Notes: generated by a model from the sequence alone, not told the origin. DNA of 64,000 nt from Candidatus Nitrososphaera evergladensis SR1 (GCF_000730285.1 NZ_CP007174.1:2790001-2854000); one strand, 5' to 3'; shown: positions 25,661 to 33,779, counted from the stretch's first letter. Translations and numbers: made by a program.

Positions 25661-25933
25661 ATGTCTTCTTCTGAAAATCCACCGCCCGCCGCCGCACCTG
25701 CGAGCGAGCAAAGCCAGTCGAAACAGCCCGACGCTTCAATCCCTGTTGGTCATTCTCCTCAAAAGCAAGAGGCGCCGACTGACGCTCAAAGCAAGCAGGG
25801 CAGCAAAAAGGGCGGTAGTGGATGGGGTCTCGTCATCGGCATAGTCCTTTTGGGCTTTGCTTTTGGCATGGGCTACTATCTCTACACGAAGCGCAACGAG
25901 GAAAAGGAGGAAAAACCAGTTGAGCAGCAATAG
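25661..25933 (+). CDS. single-span membrane protein of the virion region
   Basis: The 90-residue protein has a disordered Pro/Gln/Ser-rich first half, then one membrane helix (WGLVIGIVLLGFAFGMGYYL, about 55-74) and a charged C-terminus (KRNEEKEEKPVEQQ). Double-jelly-roll viruses usually have an internal membrane with several such proteins. It overlaps the next gene by 14 bases. Confidence 0.65.
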   Translation: MSSSENPPPAAAPASEQSQSKQPDASIPVGHSPQKQEAPTDAQSKQGSKKGGSGWGLVIGIVLLGFAFGMGYYLYTKRNEEKEEKPVEQQ

Positions 25934-26729
25934 TGAAGCGCCTGCAACAGCCGACAAGCCATCCGAGACGCAGCGGATTTTGAAAGAACTTGCTGCGGCA
26001 ATCGACAGCGGCAGCGACCTGACAAACAAGGAAACAAGGGTGCGTGTCTGTCACGACATCGAAGCAAGGCTGCAAGTGCCCTATGGGAATGTGACAAAGC
26101 AGGTGAATCGTGCGCTTCGAGAGGCAGCGCAAAAGGCAGGGGCCCCGCCCGCATCAGTCAAGCGCAACCTTGGCGGCAGCACGACAGAGGTCAAAATCCC
26201 GCCGCTTGCGCAAGCAGAGCAGGCAGCAACAAGCACAGAGCCAGCGGCTAGATCTACTGAGCCAGCGGCGCCAGGGCAGCAGGCCTCGCAGCCGCAGCGG
26301 CCAGAAAACGCCATCCTTGCCAAATACAATAACCTTGAAGAGTTGATGGCAGGCCCAGAATATCAGCGCCTTTATCTCACGTTCTACTCGGCCTTTTCAG
26401 AAGTGCACGGCATGTATGCCCGCATCGGCATCCCGCCTTTTGAAGAGGAAATAGAGTTCACCGTCGTCGGCTCTGACGGCACGACACGCAAGCAAAAGAT
26501 GTTGAGGACGCAGCACCTTGCGCAGCAGTGGGCGCTTGCCATGATAAAATTCGGGTGGGATTTTCCGCCTTGGCTTGAAAAGGGGATGCTCATCGGTGGA
26601 ACGCTGCTCACGCTGGCAATGCCGCCACTGGCGCACTTTGGCCTGCTTGACGACATAAAGAGCGGCTTTGGACGCAAGAACAAGAAAGACGCAAAGCCCG
26701 AACCTGAAAAGTCGGAGAACCCTCTCTAG
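25920..26729 (+). CDS. virion-region membrane protein, unknown function
   Basis: I chose the TTG at 25920 because AGGAGG lies just before it and the upstream codons are a shadow of the previous gene; this gives 269 residues. The N-terminal part has a helical block (SETQRILKELAAAIDSG...RVRVCHDIEARL), followed by an Ala/Glu/Pro-rich linker. A second ordered domain (YQRLYLTFYSAFSEVHGM onward) and a hydrophobic helix (GMLIGGTLLTLAMPPLAHF) precede a Lys-rich tail. It may be a scaffold or assembly protein of the membrane-containing particle. Confidence 0.6.
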   Translation: MSSNSEAPATADKPSETQRILKELAAAIDSGSDLTNKETRVRVCHDIEARLQVPYGNVTKQVNRALREAAQKAGAPPASVKRNLGGSTTEVKIPPLAQAEQAATSTEPAARSTEPAAPGQQASQPQRPENAILAKYNNLEELMAGPEYQRLYLTFYSAFSEVHGMYARIGIPPFEEEIEFTVVGSDGTTRKQKMLRTQHLAQQWALAMIKFGWDFPPWLEKGMLIGGTLLTLAMPPLAHFGLLDDIKSGFGRKNKKDAKPEPEKSENPL

Positions 26730-26731
26730 GC

Positions 26732-26950
26732 ATGTTCAGTCCTGCGATGATTGCCAAGGCCAAAAAGGCCAAGGAACTACACAAGAGCGTGCCTGCTCCT
26801 TTGAAGGTGCACGAGCACATCGAAGACAGGCCAGAGGGTGCAGGCCTCTATGTCTTTCAGGCCTTGTTTGCAAAGAAGGAAGACGCCGAGCGCTTTATGC
26901 AACTCTACCAGTTGAGCAGCGACCTTGAAAAATACGTAGAGGGTGACTAG
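26732..26950 (+). CDS. small unknown protein upstream of the packaging ATPase
   Basis: The 72-residue protein has a helical, charged C-terminal half (AKKEDAERFMQLYQLSSDLEKYV). It starts two bases after the previous stop and ends directly before the ATPase ATG. No motif recognised. Confidence 0.6.
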   Translation: MFSPAMIAKAKKAKELHKSVPAPLKVHEHIEDRPEGAGLYVFQALFAKKEDAERFMQLYQLSSDLEKYVEGD

Positions 26951-27652
26951 ATGGCTATCGACTATCAAGACCACTTTAACTTCAAGTGGGAGGTCGGCAC
27001 TGAGAATAGCGTCGTTATCGGCGCCCACTGGCAGGGCAAGACGCACCTTGCGGCAAACTTGATAGCCCGCTCGATTCTTGGCGCCTATCCACTTTGGGCA
27101 TGGGATTATCACGGCAAACTGCGCAAAGAACTGCTTTCAAGGCACCTGACGCCACAGCAGCAGGCGCTTGTCTATCATGGCACTTGTAAAAGGGTAGAGA
27201 TGATTCGCAAGGGCACTAACTTTGTCGTGCCGCTCGACCTTGGCATTCGGCACTTTGACGAGTTCTGCAACCTTGTCAACAGGCAGGCCAACATGCACGT
27301 GATGATTGACGAGGCGCACAACTACAGCAGCGCCCACCGCATCTTGCCGTCCTACGAGCGCCTTGTCAGAGACAAGGGCAACCAAAACGTATCATACACG
27401 GCCATCTTCCAGCGACCAGCAGAGAACCACAAGAGCATCATTTCAAACGCCACGCACCTTTTCATCTTCAAACTGCCGCTGCACACGGACGTTGACTACC
27501 TGCGCAAGTGGGTCGGCGCAGAGGTGGAATTGCTGCTGCAGCCTGAATTCCGCAAGTTTTACGAAAAAGAGCCAGAATTGCCGAACCGTTCTTTCATCTA
27601 CAAGGACACGAGGGCGAGCAGGCCGGTCGTGGTCAGGGGTGGTCTCCATTGA
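26951..27652 (+). CDS. A32/FtsK-HerA-type genome-packaging ATPase
   Basis: The 233-residue protein has a Walker A at 24-31 (GAHWQGKT) and a Walker B near 117 (HVMIDEAHN). An Arg/Gln-rich third motif follows (YTAIFQRPAENHKSI). This short single-domain ATPase has the length and motif spacing of packaging ATPases in PRD1-like and STIV-like viruses (P9, B204). It lies just before the major capsid gene. Such enzymes pump DNA into a preformed, membrane-lined capsid. Confidence 0.85.
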   Translation: MAIDYQDHFNFKWEVGTENSVVIGAHWQGKTHLAANLIARSILGAYPLWAWDYHGKLRKELLSRHLTPQQQALVYHGTCKRVEMIRKGTNFVVPLDLGIRHFDEFCNLVNRQANMHVMIDEAHNYSSAHRILPSYERLVRDKGNQNVSYTAIFQRPAENHKSIISNATHLFIFKLPLHTDVDYLRKWVGAEVELLLQPEFRKFYEKEPELPNRSFIYKDTRASRPVVVRGGLH

Positions 27653-27690
27653 GCGTGACACGAGCGCCCCATCCATCAAGAGACCCTGAA

Positions 27691-27786
27691 ATGTATTGCC
27701 ATTCTTGCCACTGTCCGGCGTGTTTCATGGCAAGACGAATCGAGAGAGAAACATCGATTCGCTTTGCATGGGGGGGATTGACTTGA
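27691..27786 (+). CDS. 31-residue cysteine-rich micropeptide
   Basis: MYCHSCHCPACF begins this ORF, with four cysteines in ten residues followed by a basic tail (MARRIERE). It overlaps the start of the next gene by 19 bases in another frame. It is too short for certainty, but its position in a gapless operon supports it. Confidence 0.4.
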   Translation: MYCHSCHCPACFMARRIERETSIRFAWGGLT

Positions 27787-27980
27787 AGCGCCGCATCAAA
27801 ATCTTCCGCTGCCCTGACTGCCGCAAGGGGTTTGAATCCTTGCGAGGATTGAATGACCACATCACCAAGACAGGCCACAACGAGCGCCAGAAAATAAGGG
27901 CGGAAACCAAAGTCACGTCAAGAGGCCTGTCGGTCGTTTTTATAGCCTGCGCAGCACAGGCCAGTTCTATTGAGGGCTGA
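27768..27980 (+). CDS. small C2H2 zinc-finger protein
   Basis: From the ATG at 27768, residues about 15-40 read FRCPDCRKGFESLRGLNDHI and then TKTGHNE, a C2H2 finger (CxxC, twelve residues, HxxxxxxH spacing slightly long). A hydrophobic stretch near the end (LSVVFIACAAQA) is unexplained. C2H2 proteins are frequent in archaeal viruses. Confidence 0.65.
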   Translation: MGGIDLKRRIKIFRCPDCRKGFESLRGLNDHITKTGHNERQKIRAETKVTSRGLSVVFIACAAQASSIEG

Positions 27981-27991
27981 AACGCCCTTTC

Positions 27992-28084
27992 ATGGAATTC
28001 CAATCCATCATCGTAGGCGTTGGCATTGCCGTCGTCGGAACCGTCATCGGCATAGCCGTCGCCAAGAGAGTAGGCGTTCTTTAG
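27992..28084 (+). CDS. 30-residue single-span membrane peptide
   Basis: MEFQSIIVGVGIAVVGTVIG opens the peptide and almost all of it is one hydrophobic helix ending in AKRVGVL. It lies just upstream of the major capsid gene, where membrane-containing tailless viruses often have tiny membrane proteins. Confidence 0.55.
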   Translation: MEFQSIIVGVGIAVVGTVIGIAVAKRVGVL

Positions 28085-28101
28085 GAGGCTCTTTTTTCTA
28101 A

Positions 28102-29175
28102 ATGGCCTTCAAGGTTGAACGCAAACCGCTGGACTCTGCAAGAGACACACTGGACATAGCAAACAACCTCAACAAGCCGGGGCTGAAAATCGAACTGCCG
28201 CAGGACAAGTGGCTCAAGAAAATATGGATTATTCTCAAGGGTCAGGTTGACACGTCGGGCGCTTCAACGCTCAACGAGGATAACCCAATGTCGCTCATCA
28301 AGAACGTGCGCCTTGTGGTCAACGGCAAGGCTGTGCGCACCGTCGATTTTCCCATGCTGTACTACCTCAACATCTTTGACTACCACGGCGTAGTGCCGAC
28401 AAGGTTCAAGACGCCGACAACGGCGCTGACGAACCAACTGTTCAAGGCTGTCGCGTGCATCGACTTTGCCACAAACCCGCAGGCGCCAAACGGCGATTTC
28501 AGCGCCATTGACGCCATGCTTCCGGCGCAAGACCTGTCGTCACTTTCGCTTGAAGTTGACACGGGCGCAGCGTCGGACCTTGGCACGAACCTCACGTTCG
28601 ACAACGCAAGCCTCTACACCGTGCTTGAACAGGTCAGCATGGACAAGGCCACGGAGGAGAACCTCTACGGCAAGAACCGCGAGAAATTGTGGTTCATTCT
28701 CCAATCGATGGCCGAAAAGAAGATTGACGGCGCCTACACGAACTACCAGTTTTCGCAGGACTTGCCAGTAGGAAACGTGCTGCGCAGGTCGCTCATCAAG
28801 GCAGTGGACAACGGCATAAGGTCAGACTCTATCGTGTCTGGCTTCCGCACGAGGGTGCCCGTTGCCTTCATGGAGGACGTGTGGAACTGGGAGAGCGCAC
28901 AGGAAGACGACCGTGTTGGCTTGCGCCTTGGCAAACTGACAGGCACAAACGAGATAGAGACCTCAAGCGGCACTGCAATCATCCCAAGCATCAGGGGCTT
29001 GGTGCTGAACGACTATGCCGACCTTGGCTTCATCAACGCCACTTCGTTGAAGAAAGGCTCGGTAGTGTGGGAGGCAAACACTGGCTCGCCGACAGGCACG
29101 AGCAAGGTCGTCATGCTGCACGAGGAACTTGCAAGCGCACAAGCGGCGCTAAACGCACTGAGCACTGGCAGGTAA
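28102..29175 (+). CDS. double-jelly-roll major capsid protein
   Basis: The 357-residue protein is preceded by an AGGAGG site and is the most conserved-looking gene of the element. Its N-terminal part has the strand pattern typical of this capsid family: WIILKGQVDTSG, then NPMSLIKNVRLVVNG, then PMLYYLNIFDYHG. Two long beta-rich halves follow, the second starting near residue 180. There is no signal peptide or membrane helix. It stands next to the packaging ATPase, as in PRD1-, STIV- and PM2-type viruses. Structure prediction should show two eight-stranded jelly rolls. Confidence 0.78.
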   Translation: MAFKVERKPLDSARDTLDIANNLNKPGLKIELPQDKWLKKIWIILKGQVDTSGASTLNEDNPMSLIKNVRLVVNGKAVRTVDFPMLYYLNIFDYHGVVPTRFKTPTTALTNQLFKAVACIDFATNPQAPNGDFSAIDAMLPAQDLSSLSLEVDTGAASDLGTNLTFDNASLYTVLEQVSMDKATEENLYGKNREKLWFILQSMAEKKIDGAYTNYQFSQDLPVGNVLRRSLIKAVDNGIRSDSIVSGFRTRVPVAFMEDVWNWESAQEDDRVGLRLGKLTGTNEIETSSGTAIIPSIRGLVLNDYADLGFINATSLKKGSVVWEANTGSPTGTSKVVMLHEELASAQAALNALSTGR

Positions 29176-29193
29176 GGAGGCGCAGCACCTTAC

Positions 29194-29856
29194 TTGTCAT
29201 CAGTCGTTCTTTCCCCCTTGGTGACGACGGCAGGTCCGTCGTCGCTTTTTCCATTATTTGGGCTTGGCGGCAATGTGCCGGAAGGCTCGCTAGGTGACAG
29301 CATCAACAAGGCCACTCTAAAGGCGCTTGATAACATACGTGCGGCAGTCGGCATTTCTGGCTTTGTGGTTGACAATGCGGTTGCCACCCCAAAGGCCAAG
29401 GACGTGAGCAAGTCGTCATCGACAGGCGGCAATGCACCTTCTGGCGGCGGTGGCGGCGGTGGAATGTCAAGAGGCAGCGGCGCAGGCGACGACAAGCCGC
29501 CAGCAGCAGGCAGGCCGGCCAGACTGTCAGACTTTAAAACAGCGCTAAAGATTGGAGCGACAGGCGCCGCTGTTGCGGGCGCTGGCCTTGCCGTCAATGA
29601 AACGGCAAAGCAACTCGGACAAACTGCCAATGATGCTGTCGCAACGACGGGCGAGGTCATCAAAAACATCTCTGACTCTGTCGGCAAAGGGCTTGACAGC
29701 GCATCTCAGGCGGTGGGAGACGCCCTTTCTCCAATCACTGACCCGCTAGGCTTGAGCGACCCTGAGACAAGAAAGAACATCGGCGGCCTTGTCATCGGCG
29801 TGCTGGTGGTCGGAATCATCGGCTTCGGCCTCTTTATGGTGATGAGTAGGAAATGA
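29194..29856 (+). CDS. Gly-rich, C-terminally anchored virion protein candidate
   Basis: The 220-residue protein uses a TTG start (AAGGAGG upstream, spacing long). Its centre has a Gly-rich run (GGGGGGGM) and a Lys/Ala-rich helical part. A C-terminal helix (GLVIGVLVVGIIGFGLFMVM) followed by SRK anchors it in the membrane. The next gene begins by ATGA overlap. A role in the virion membrane is likely from the context. Confidence 0.6.
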   Translation: MSSVVLSPLVTTAGPSSLFPLFGLGGNVPEGSLGDSINKATLKALDNIRAAVGISGFVVDNAVATPKAKDVSKSSSTGGNAPSGGGGGGGMSRGSGAGDDKPPAAGRPARLSDFKTALKIGATGAAVAGAGLAVNETAKQLGQTANDAVATTGEVIKNISDSVGKGLDSASQAVGDALSPITDPLGLSDPETRKNIGGLVIGVLVVGIIGFGLFMVMSRK

Positions 29857-30650
29857 AAGCAGCCCCTCTAATCGGATTTGTTATCATCGGCGGTGTTGCA
29901 GCCTACGCTATTTGGCGCCTTGCTTCGGCAAAGTCAGCCGCAGCATCGACGCCCGCTGGCAGCGGCACCCCTTCCCCCAACAACGTGCAGCCGTTGACAG
30001 TGATAGTGCCCGCTGGCGACAGCGGCAGCACTGGCGGCGCCAGTGCGCCTATCGGCATAGGTCCAGTTGACCAGCAGCAGGTGCAGGCCAGAGAGGAAGC
30101 AAACACCGCAATTGCAGAGAACAACGAGCAGGTCACGGGCTTTGCGGCAGGCGACAAAGGACCGATACCGACCATTCCAGTGTCGTTTCTGACAACGCAG
30201 ACAAACCCCGTTACTGGCAAGGAGCAGGCCGTCTTCCTTCGCACCGACAACGGAGGCGTGCCAGCAGCTGCAGCCTTCCAGTTTGGAGAGAACACGGTCG
30301 GCTTCATCGAACAAGTGCCCTTTGGCGCTCCAAGCGGCGCTCAAAACGTCATCCAACTTTCACCCGACCAGCAGTTTGGCTTCCATCAAGTCAGCGGCGG
30401 CAGCGGCGGTCCTTTGAAGCCGGGCGACCCTGGATATGAACAGGCCGTGGCGTCGGCAAGGGCGAAAGTGGCAGCAGTGAGGGCAGAACAAGGCGCAGTG
30501 GAAACAACTGATGCAAAGACGGGTTTGACGACAATCACATACACGAACACGGGCGCATCATCAAAGCCAGCATCATCATCATCAGAACCTGCGAGCAGCA
30601 GTGGCCTGCTGTCCTTCCTCAACGTCAAGAATCCAGCGAGGGCGAAATAG
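29853..30650 (+). CDS. N-terminally anchored virion protein candidate
   Basis: The 265-residue protein begins with one membrane helix (APLIGFVIIGGVAAYAIWRL), then an Ala/Ser/Gly/Pro-rich linker. A beta-rich domain follows (IPVSFLTTQTNPVTGKEQAV, then NTVGFIEQVPFGAP). The Ser/Pro-rich C-terminal region suggests a flexible stalk. It overlaps the previous gene by ATGA. A stalk or membrane-to-capsid linker is plausible. Confidence 0.6.
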   Translation: MKAAPLIGFVIIGGVAAYAIWRLASAKSAAASTPAGSGTPSPNNVQPLTVIVPAGDSGSTGGASAPIGIGPVDQQQVQAREEANTAIAENNEQVTGFAAGDKGPIPTIPVSFLTTQTNPVTGKEQAVFLRTDNGGVPAAAAFQFGENTVGFIEQVPFGAPSGAQNVIQLSPDQQFGFHQVSGGSGGPLKPGDPGYEQAVASARAKVAAVRAEQGAVETTDAKTGLTTITYTNTGASSKPASSSSEPASSSGLLSFLNVKNPARAK

Positions 30651-30655
30651 GCAAG

Positions 30656-31015
30656 ATGCGAGTAGTCACAGAATCGACAAAGTTCTTGACGGTGCTCATC
30701 CCTGCAGGGCAAACAGGCGTTTTTCAGCCTACAACGCCGCTGGCCTTGAAGTCCGTCGTGCGCATAAGGCAGGTTGGCATTTCTGCACCGACCCACGATG
30801 CAACGACAATAATCACCGTCAGGGCAGGCCAGCACAACCTTATCGACCAATACCCCGACCTTCAGTCCTTCGAGACTGCACCCCACAGCGGCCCCGAAAG
30901 TGCGCCCGAAATAGGCCAGAGCGACGAAATTACTGCAAGCGTCAAGGTTGCAAACGCCTACCTAGCCAACACGACGGTCGTCATTGCCGTCTCTTATTGG
31001 GTGGTGCTGCCTTAG
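30656..31015 (+). CDS. small beta-rich capsid-associated protein candidate
   Basis: The 119-residue protein is nearly all beta strands (KFLTVLIPAGQTGVFQPTTP; SVVRIRQVGIS; TTVVIAVSYWVVLP), with no signal or membrane helix. The size and position next to the spike candidate suit a vertex or minor capsid single jelly roll. No motif supports this, so it stays a prediction. Confidence 0.45.
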   Translation: MRVVTESTKFLTVLIPAGQTGVFQPTTPLALKSVVRIRQVGISAPTHDATTIITVRAGQHNLIDQYPDLQSFETAPHSGPESAPEIGQSDEITASVKVANAYLANTTVVIAVSYWVVLP

Positions 31016-31018
31016 GAT

Positions 31019-31999
31019 ATGTGGGGCGGCCTTTCAGAGCAGCAAATCGCAGACATCGTAGAGAAACAAGTCGGCGTGAACAAGGTCAAAATGCCCTCTC
31101 CCGTTGTTGGCGACTACCAAAGCCCTGTTCTGGCAGTGGCAACGAGCGACACAATAGCAACCACGCCGGTGACGTGGTCGGCGACTTCGACATCATCGCA
31201 CTCACTACGTAGCGGCTCGTACACCCGTGCAGGCATGAGGATAACCGACGCCACGAAAAGAGGGCTGTATCTGCTTTCTGCAACGTTCTATATGGGGAAG
31301 GCTCTAAACCCGACCGGCAATGTTGTCGCCACACTAAGAAAGACTAGCGACGACAGCATCATAGCATCATCGACCCCTATTGATGCAACCACTATCAACT
31401 CAAACGAGAACCCAGTAACCTTCACGTTTAACCGCGCACTGACGCCTAACGAAGACTTTAGAATCAGCGTCGAGTATTCTGGCGGCGATGCGTCTAATTT
31501 TCTGTCAGTGTTCGGGAATTTTGGCTCTAGCCAGTATTCTGGCGGGATGTGGTCGCTGTATGCTGGTTCATGGGGCGACGATGGTATTGGCAGAGACTTG
31601 CGCGGGAGCATGACTCTCTCCGCGGAGGCGTATGTCCTTGATGGAAACACCGCAACGGCGTGGAATTCCAACAGCCAGACAAACCCCTTCATCTATCTCG
31701 ACATGGGGTCGAGCAAACTGATATCGGGCGTGCGCATCTACTGGCCGACATCGAACAGGCCGACAAATTATGTTATTGAAACTTCAATCGACACCTTGAC
31801 ATGGACTCCGGTATTGACCCTGAACTCGCAGCCTGCGGCTAATGCATGGACTGAATATGCCTTTAACACCGTTGTGGCAAGATACTTCCGTGTGCGTGAC
31901 CTTGACGCTGGCAGTGTGGTAATGTCGATTGCTGAGATTCAGTATTATGTCAAGACGACTGACCAGGTGCTTTCGACGCACGGGCATGGAGATGTCTGA
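31019..31999 (+). CDS. spike or receptor-binding protein with a discoidin (F5/8 C) domain
   Basis: In this 326-residue protein, residues about 205-310 match a discoidin-like fold: DGNTATAWNSNSQTNPFIYL, then MGSSKLISGVRIYW, then YVIETSIDTLTW, then VARYFRVRDLD. These domains bind sugars or lipids. The N-terminal 190 residues are beta-rich with Ser/Thr and may attach to the capsid. It starts three bases after the previous stop. A role at the particle surface in host attachment is the best reading. Confidence 0.65.
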   Translation: MWGGLSEQQIADIVEKQVGVNKVKMPSPVVGDYQSPVLAVATSDTIATTPVTWSATSTSSHSLRSGSYTRAGMRITDATKRGLYLLSATFYMGKALNPTGNVVATLRKTSDDSIIASSTPIDATTINSNENPVTFTFNRALTPNEDFRISVEYSGGDASNFLSVFGNFGSSQYSGGMWSLYAGSWGDDGIGRDLRGSMTLSAEAYVLDGNTATAWNSNSQTNPFIYLDMGSSKLISGVRIYWPTSNRPTNYVIETSIDTLTWTPVLTLNSQPAANAWTEYAFNTVVARYFRVRDLDAGSVVMSIAEIQYYVKTTDQVLSTHGHGDV

Positions 32000-32002
32000 A
32001 AG

Positions 32003-32149
32003 ATGGCGCGCAAAATAGTGGAAGATGCAAGGGCAAAGGCGGCCGATGTCAAGGCCAGACAGAGGGGCAAGCAGACGCCCGCAGCACTGGAAGAACGTAT
32101 TGCAGCCTTGGAAGACACCATTGAAATGCTGCTTCACATGGTAGAGTAG
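32003..32149 (+). CDS. 48-residue coiled-coil protein
   Basis: The protein reads MARKIVEDARAKAADVKARQ at the start and ends with LEERIAALEDTIEMLLHMVE, a clear heptad-type coiled coil. It begins three bases after the spike-gene stop. It may trimerise a fibre. Confidence 0.6.
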   Translation: MARKIVEDARAKAADVKARQRGKQTPAALEERIAALEDTIEMLLHMVE

Positions 32150-32154
32150 AGAGC

Positions 32155-32337
32155 ATGGAACCAGAACTTTTGACCATTGCGGGGCAGTTTGGCCTTGGCG
32201 GATTCGGCCTCTACCTGCTCTTTCGCATCTTCCAAATACAGCAGAAAACCTTCTCGTGCCACCTGACAGACTTGCACAAGGACAACGTGCGCACCCATAA
32301 CCTGCTTGAAGACCTGCTGCGAGCGCTGCGCAAATGA
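32155..32337 (+). CDS. 60-residue single-span membrane protein
   Basis: The first half holds one helix (LTIAGQFGLGGFGLYLLFRI), the second is charged and helical (CHLTDLHKDNVRTHNLLEDL). It is the last gene of the virus operon. A holin-like or virion membrane role is possible, without direct evidence. Confidence 0.55.
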   Translation: MEPELLTIAGQFGLGGFGLYLLFRIFQIQQKTFSCHLTDLHKDNVRTHNLLEDLLRALRK

Positions 32338-32358
32338 GCACCTACCCCGCAAACTGCG

Positions 32359-32375
32359 GCGCCTTCGGCGCCGTG
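32359..32375 (+). terminator. GC-rich hairpin after the virus operon
   Basis: CGGCGCCTTCGGCGCCG forms a perfect seven-pair stem with a three-base loop. T-rich sequence follows at 32388-32400. It closes the late operon 22 bases after the last stop. Confidence 0.55.
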
Positions 32376-32411
32376 ACGCCAGCCTTCTTTTGTTCTTTCA
32401 AAAAAAAGTCT

Positions 32412-32708
32412 TCATGCGCCCCGCAGCGCACTTTGGTATCTTTTAATTGAAAACGTGTGCTTGTAAAGATACTTTAAGTGTGCTTCCAGAATGTACTGTC
32501 TTGCCACCTGCGTATCGAGTCCTTCCTTTGTGAATACTTCAATGGTGTATGGTATGCCGTCTTCATCCTTGTCTGAATTTGCTGCTTCCCTTTGAAGAAA
32601 GTCATTTAACAGCGCGGGATCAACTTTTGGCAGCACCTTCCGGTAGGCTTCTCGCAGCTTTGCAAATTGGTTTCTTACTTCACCTACATTGACAAGTTCC
32701 GTGGTCAT
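32412..32708 (-). CDS. host gene carrying the attachment site
   Basis: The 98-residue protein is helical and charged (GEVRNQFAKLREAYRKVLPK; LDTQVARQYILEAHLKYLYK). Its codons for LKYL overlap the attR core, and the last 16 residues come from inside the provirus. Outside the left site the same frame continues as LKYLNTLKIG and a stop, which would be the original C-terminus. So integration replaced the end of the protein but kept the gene open. Function not recognised. Confidence 0.65.
   Translation of the reverse strand: MTTELVNVGEVRNQFAKLREAYRKVLPKVDPALLNDFLQREAANSDKDEDGIPYTIEVFTKEGLDTQVARQYILEAHLKYLYKHTFSIKRYQSALRGA
32459..32476 (+). repeat. candidate right attachment site (attR core)
   Basis: GCTTGTAAAGATACTTTA matches the left site at 16 of 18 positions. 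It lies inside the 3' part of the host gene at 32412-32708. GTATCTTT at 32436-32443 and AAAGATAC at 32465-32472 form an inverted pair, again of core-site type. Confidence 0.6.
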
Positions 32709-32925
32709 ACAATTGCATTGTAATATTCATCTTTTAAGTACCGAGTTTTCAGTGTCATGCACTGCACACGTACATGCACAAGATGGATATAGGCAATTGA
32801 CGATCGTTTTGCTAGGTTGACCTAATTACAGCCGGTGTTCCGATGTATTTTCAAAAAAAATAGAAATCAGAGCAGGGTGGGCACATAGAAAAGCGCACCG
32901 CCCCGATATTTCCGCTCTTACTTGC

Positions 32926-33447
32926 TCAAGATAGTTGCCGAAGGTTGTTCACTATCGGGCTTTGTGCAACGTCTTCTGCCAGATTAATGGGTGCTTTTCT
33001 CTCCATCAGAGTCTTGAGCGCTTCAACTCCACCCTGTGCTTTTGCTATGAGGGTTGCCTGCTGTGGGTTGGCTGTTTGTGAGAGAGATTGAAGCTGGTTT
33101 TGAGCCTTTGCAATCATATTCATGGCATCTGTGTATGCCGTCTGATTTACCACTGTAGGTACTCCCCCTCCTGTGTTATTGCCCGTGGTTGGCGGAGCCT
33201 GTGTTAGGAGGTCAAGGTCTATGTATTTTGCACCTATCCCGGTTGCGTATGATTTCAGTGCAGATATTACTGTATTCTCTATTTCCTTTGCTTTTGATTT
33301 GATGTCGGCTGTTGGCGCTTGGGCCCATGCTTTTGCACTTATTGCAGAAGACGATGCCCCCAACAACAATACTGCCATTGCAAATATGGCAGAAAGGAGT
33401 ATCGTCTTTTTAGACCTCGTACTTTTGCTTGTACTTGACATCATCAC
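32926..33447 (-). CDS. secreted helical protein
   Basis: The 173-residue protein has a signal peptide (KKTILLSAIFAMAVLLLGAS, cleavage near AWA). The mature part has a disordered Gly/Pro/Asn stretch and helical blocks (AMNMIAKAQNQLQSLSQTAN). No cysteine or anchor is present. Unknown extracellular role. Confidence 0.65.
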   Translation of the reverse strand: MMMSSTSKSTRSKKTILLSAIFAMAVLLLGASSSAISAKAWAQAPTADIKSKAKEIENTVISALKSYATGIGAKYIDLDLLTQAPPTTGNNTGGGVPTVVNQTAYTDAMNMIAKAQNQLQSLSQTANPQQATLIAKAQGGVEALKTLMERKAPINLAEDVAQSPIVNNLRQLS

Positions 33448-33593
33448 ATATTGGGATCATCAGAAAGAATTAAGAGAATCGCATGGTCTATACCTAATTA
33501 TTTTATTAGAGAAGAATACTGCTTTCTTTCCGTGCACGAGATATGTACAATTCCATGCTAGAATTTTATTGATTCATACTTATACCAAGATGT

Positions 33594-33779
33594 TTAGAAT
33601 GTGCGTCCTACATTCGCACTTACTTTCTCAAGACTTCTTTTTAAACTGCCGTATTGAGTGATGCAGTTCGTTGTGTCGTTTGTAATATCAGGAAGACGGA
33701 GTTTCGCACGCACTTTGTTGTATACCTTGATTGTTTGCTCTGTGGTCTCTGCGGTCTGCTTGATGATGGGATTGCACAT
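33594..33779 (-). CDS. possible small unknown protein
   Basis: The 61-residue frame is helical and basic (TEQTIKVYNKVRAKLRLPDI). It has no recognised motif and stands alone between two convergent or divergent genes. Composition is ambiguous. Confidence 0.3.
   Translation of the reverse strand: MCNPIIKQTAETTEQTIKVYNKVRAKLRLPDITNDTTNCITQYGSLKRSLEKVSANVGRTF

Larger units (their letters stand above)
20671..32476. mobile_element. integrated double-jelly-roll (tailless icosahedral) provirus
   Basis: The element is about 11.8 kb long. It is bounded by the direct repeat described at its ends and is visibly GC-richer than both flanks. It holds integrase, repressor, early small zinc proteins, an A32/FtsK-HerA-type packaging ATPase, a capsid protein of double-jelly-roll type, single-span membrane proteins and a spike candidate. 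No terminase large subunit, portal or tail gene is present, so it is not a head-tail virus. No DNA polymerase is recognised, so replication would depend on the host. Gene overlaps of ATGA type show an intact, compact operon. Proviruses of this general kind have been reported in Thaumarchaeota. Confidence 0.8.

Noticed and set aside
29190-29687. 165-codon minus frame
   Set aside because: Shadow of the Gly-rich virion gene; Pro/Ala/Ser composition only.
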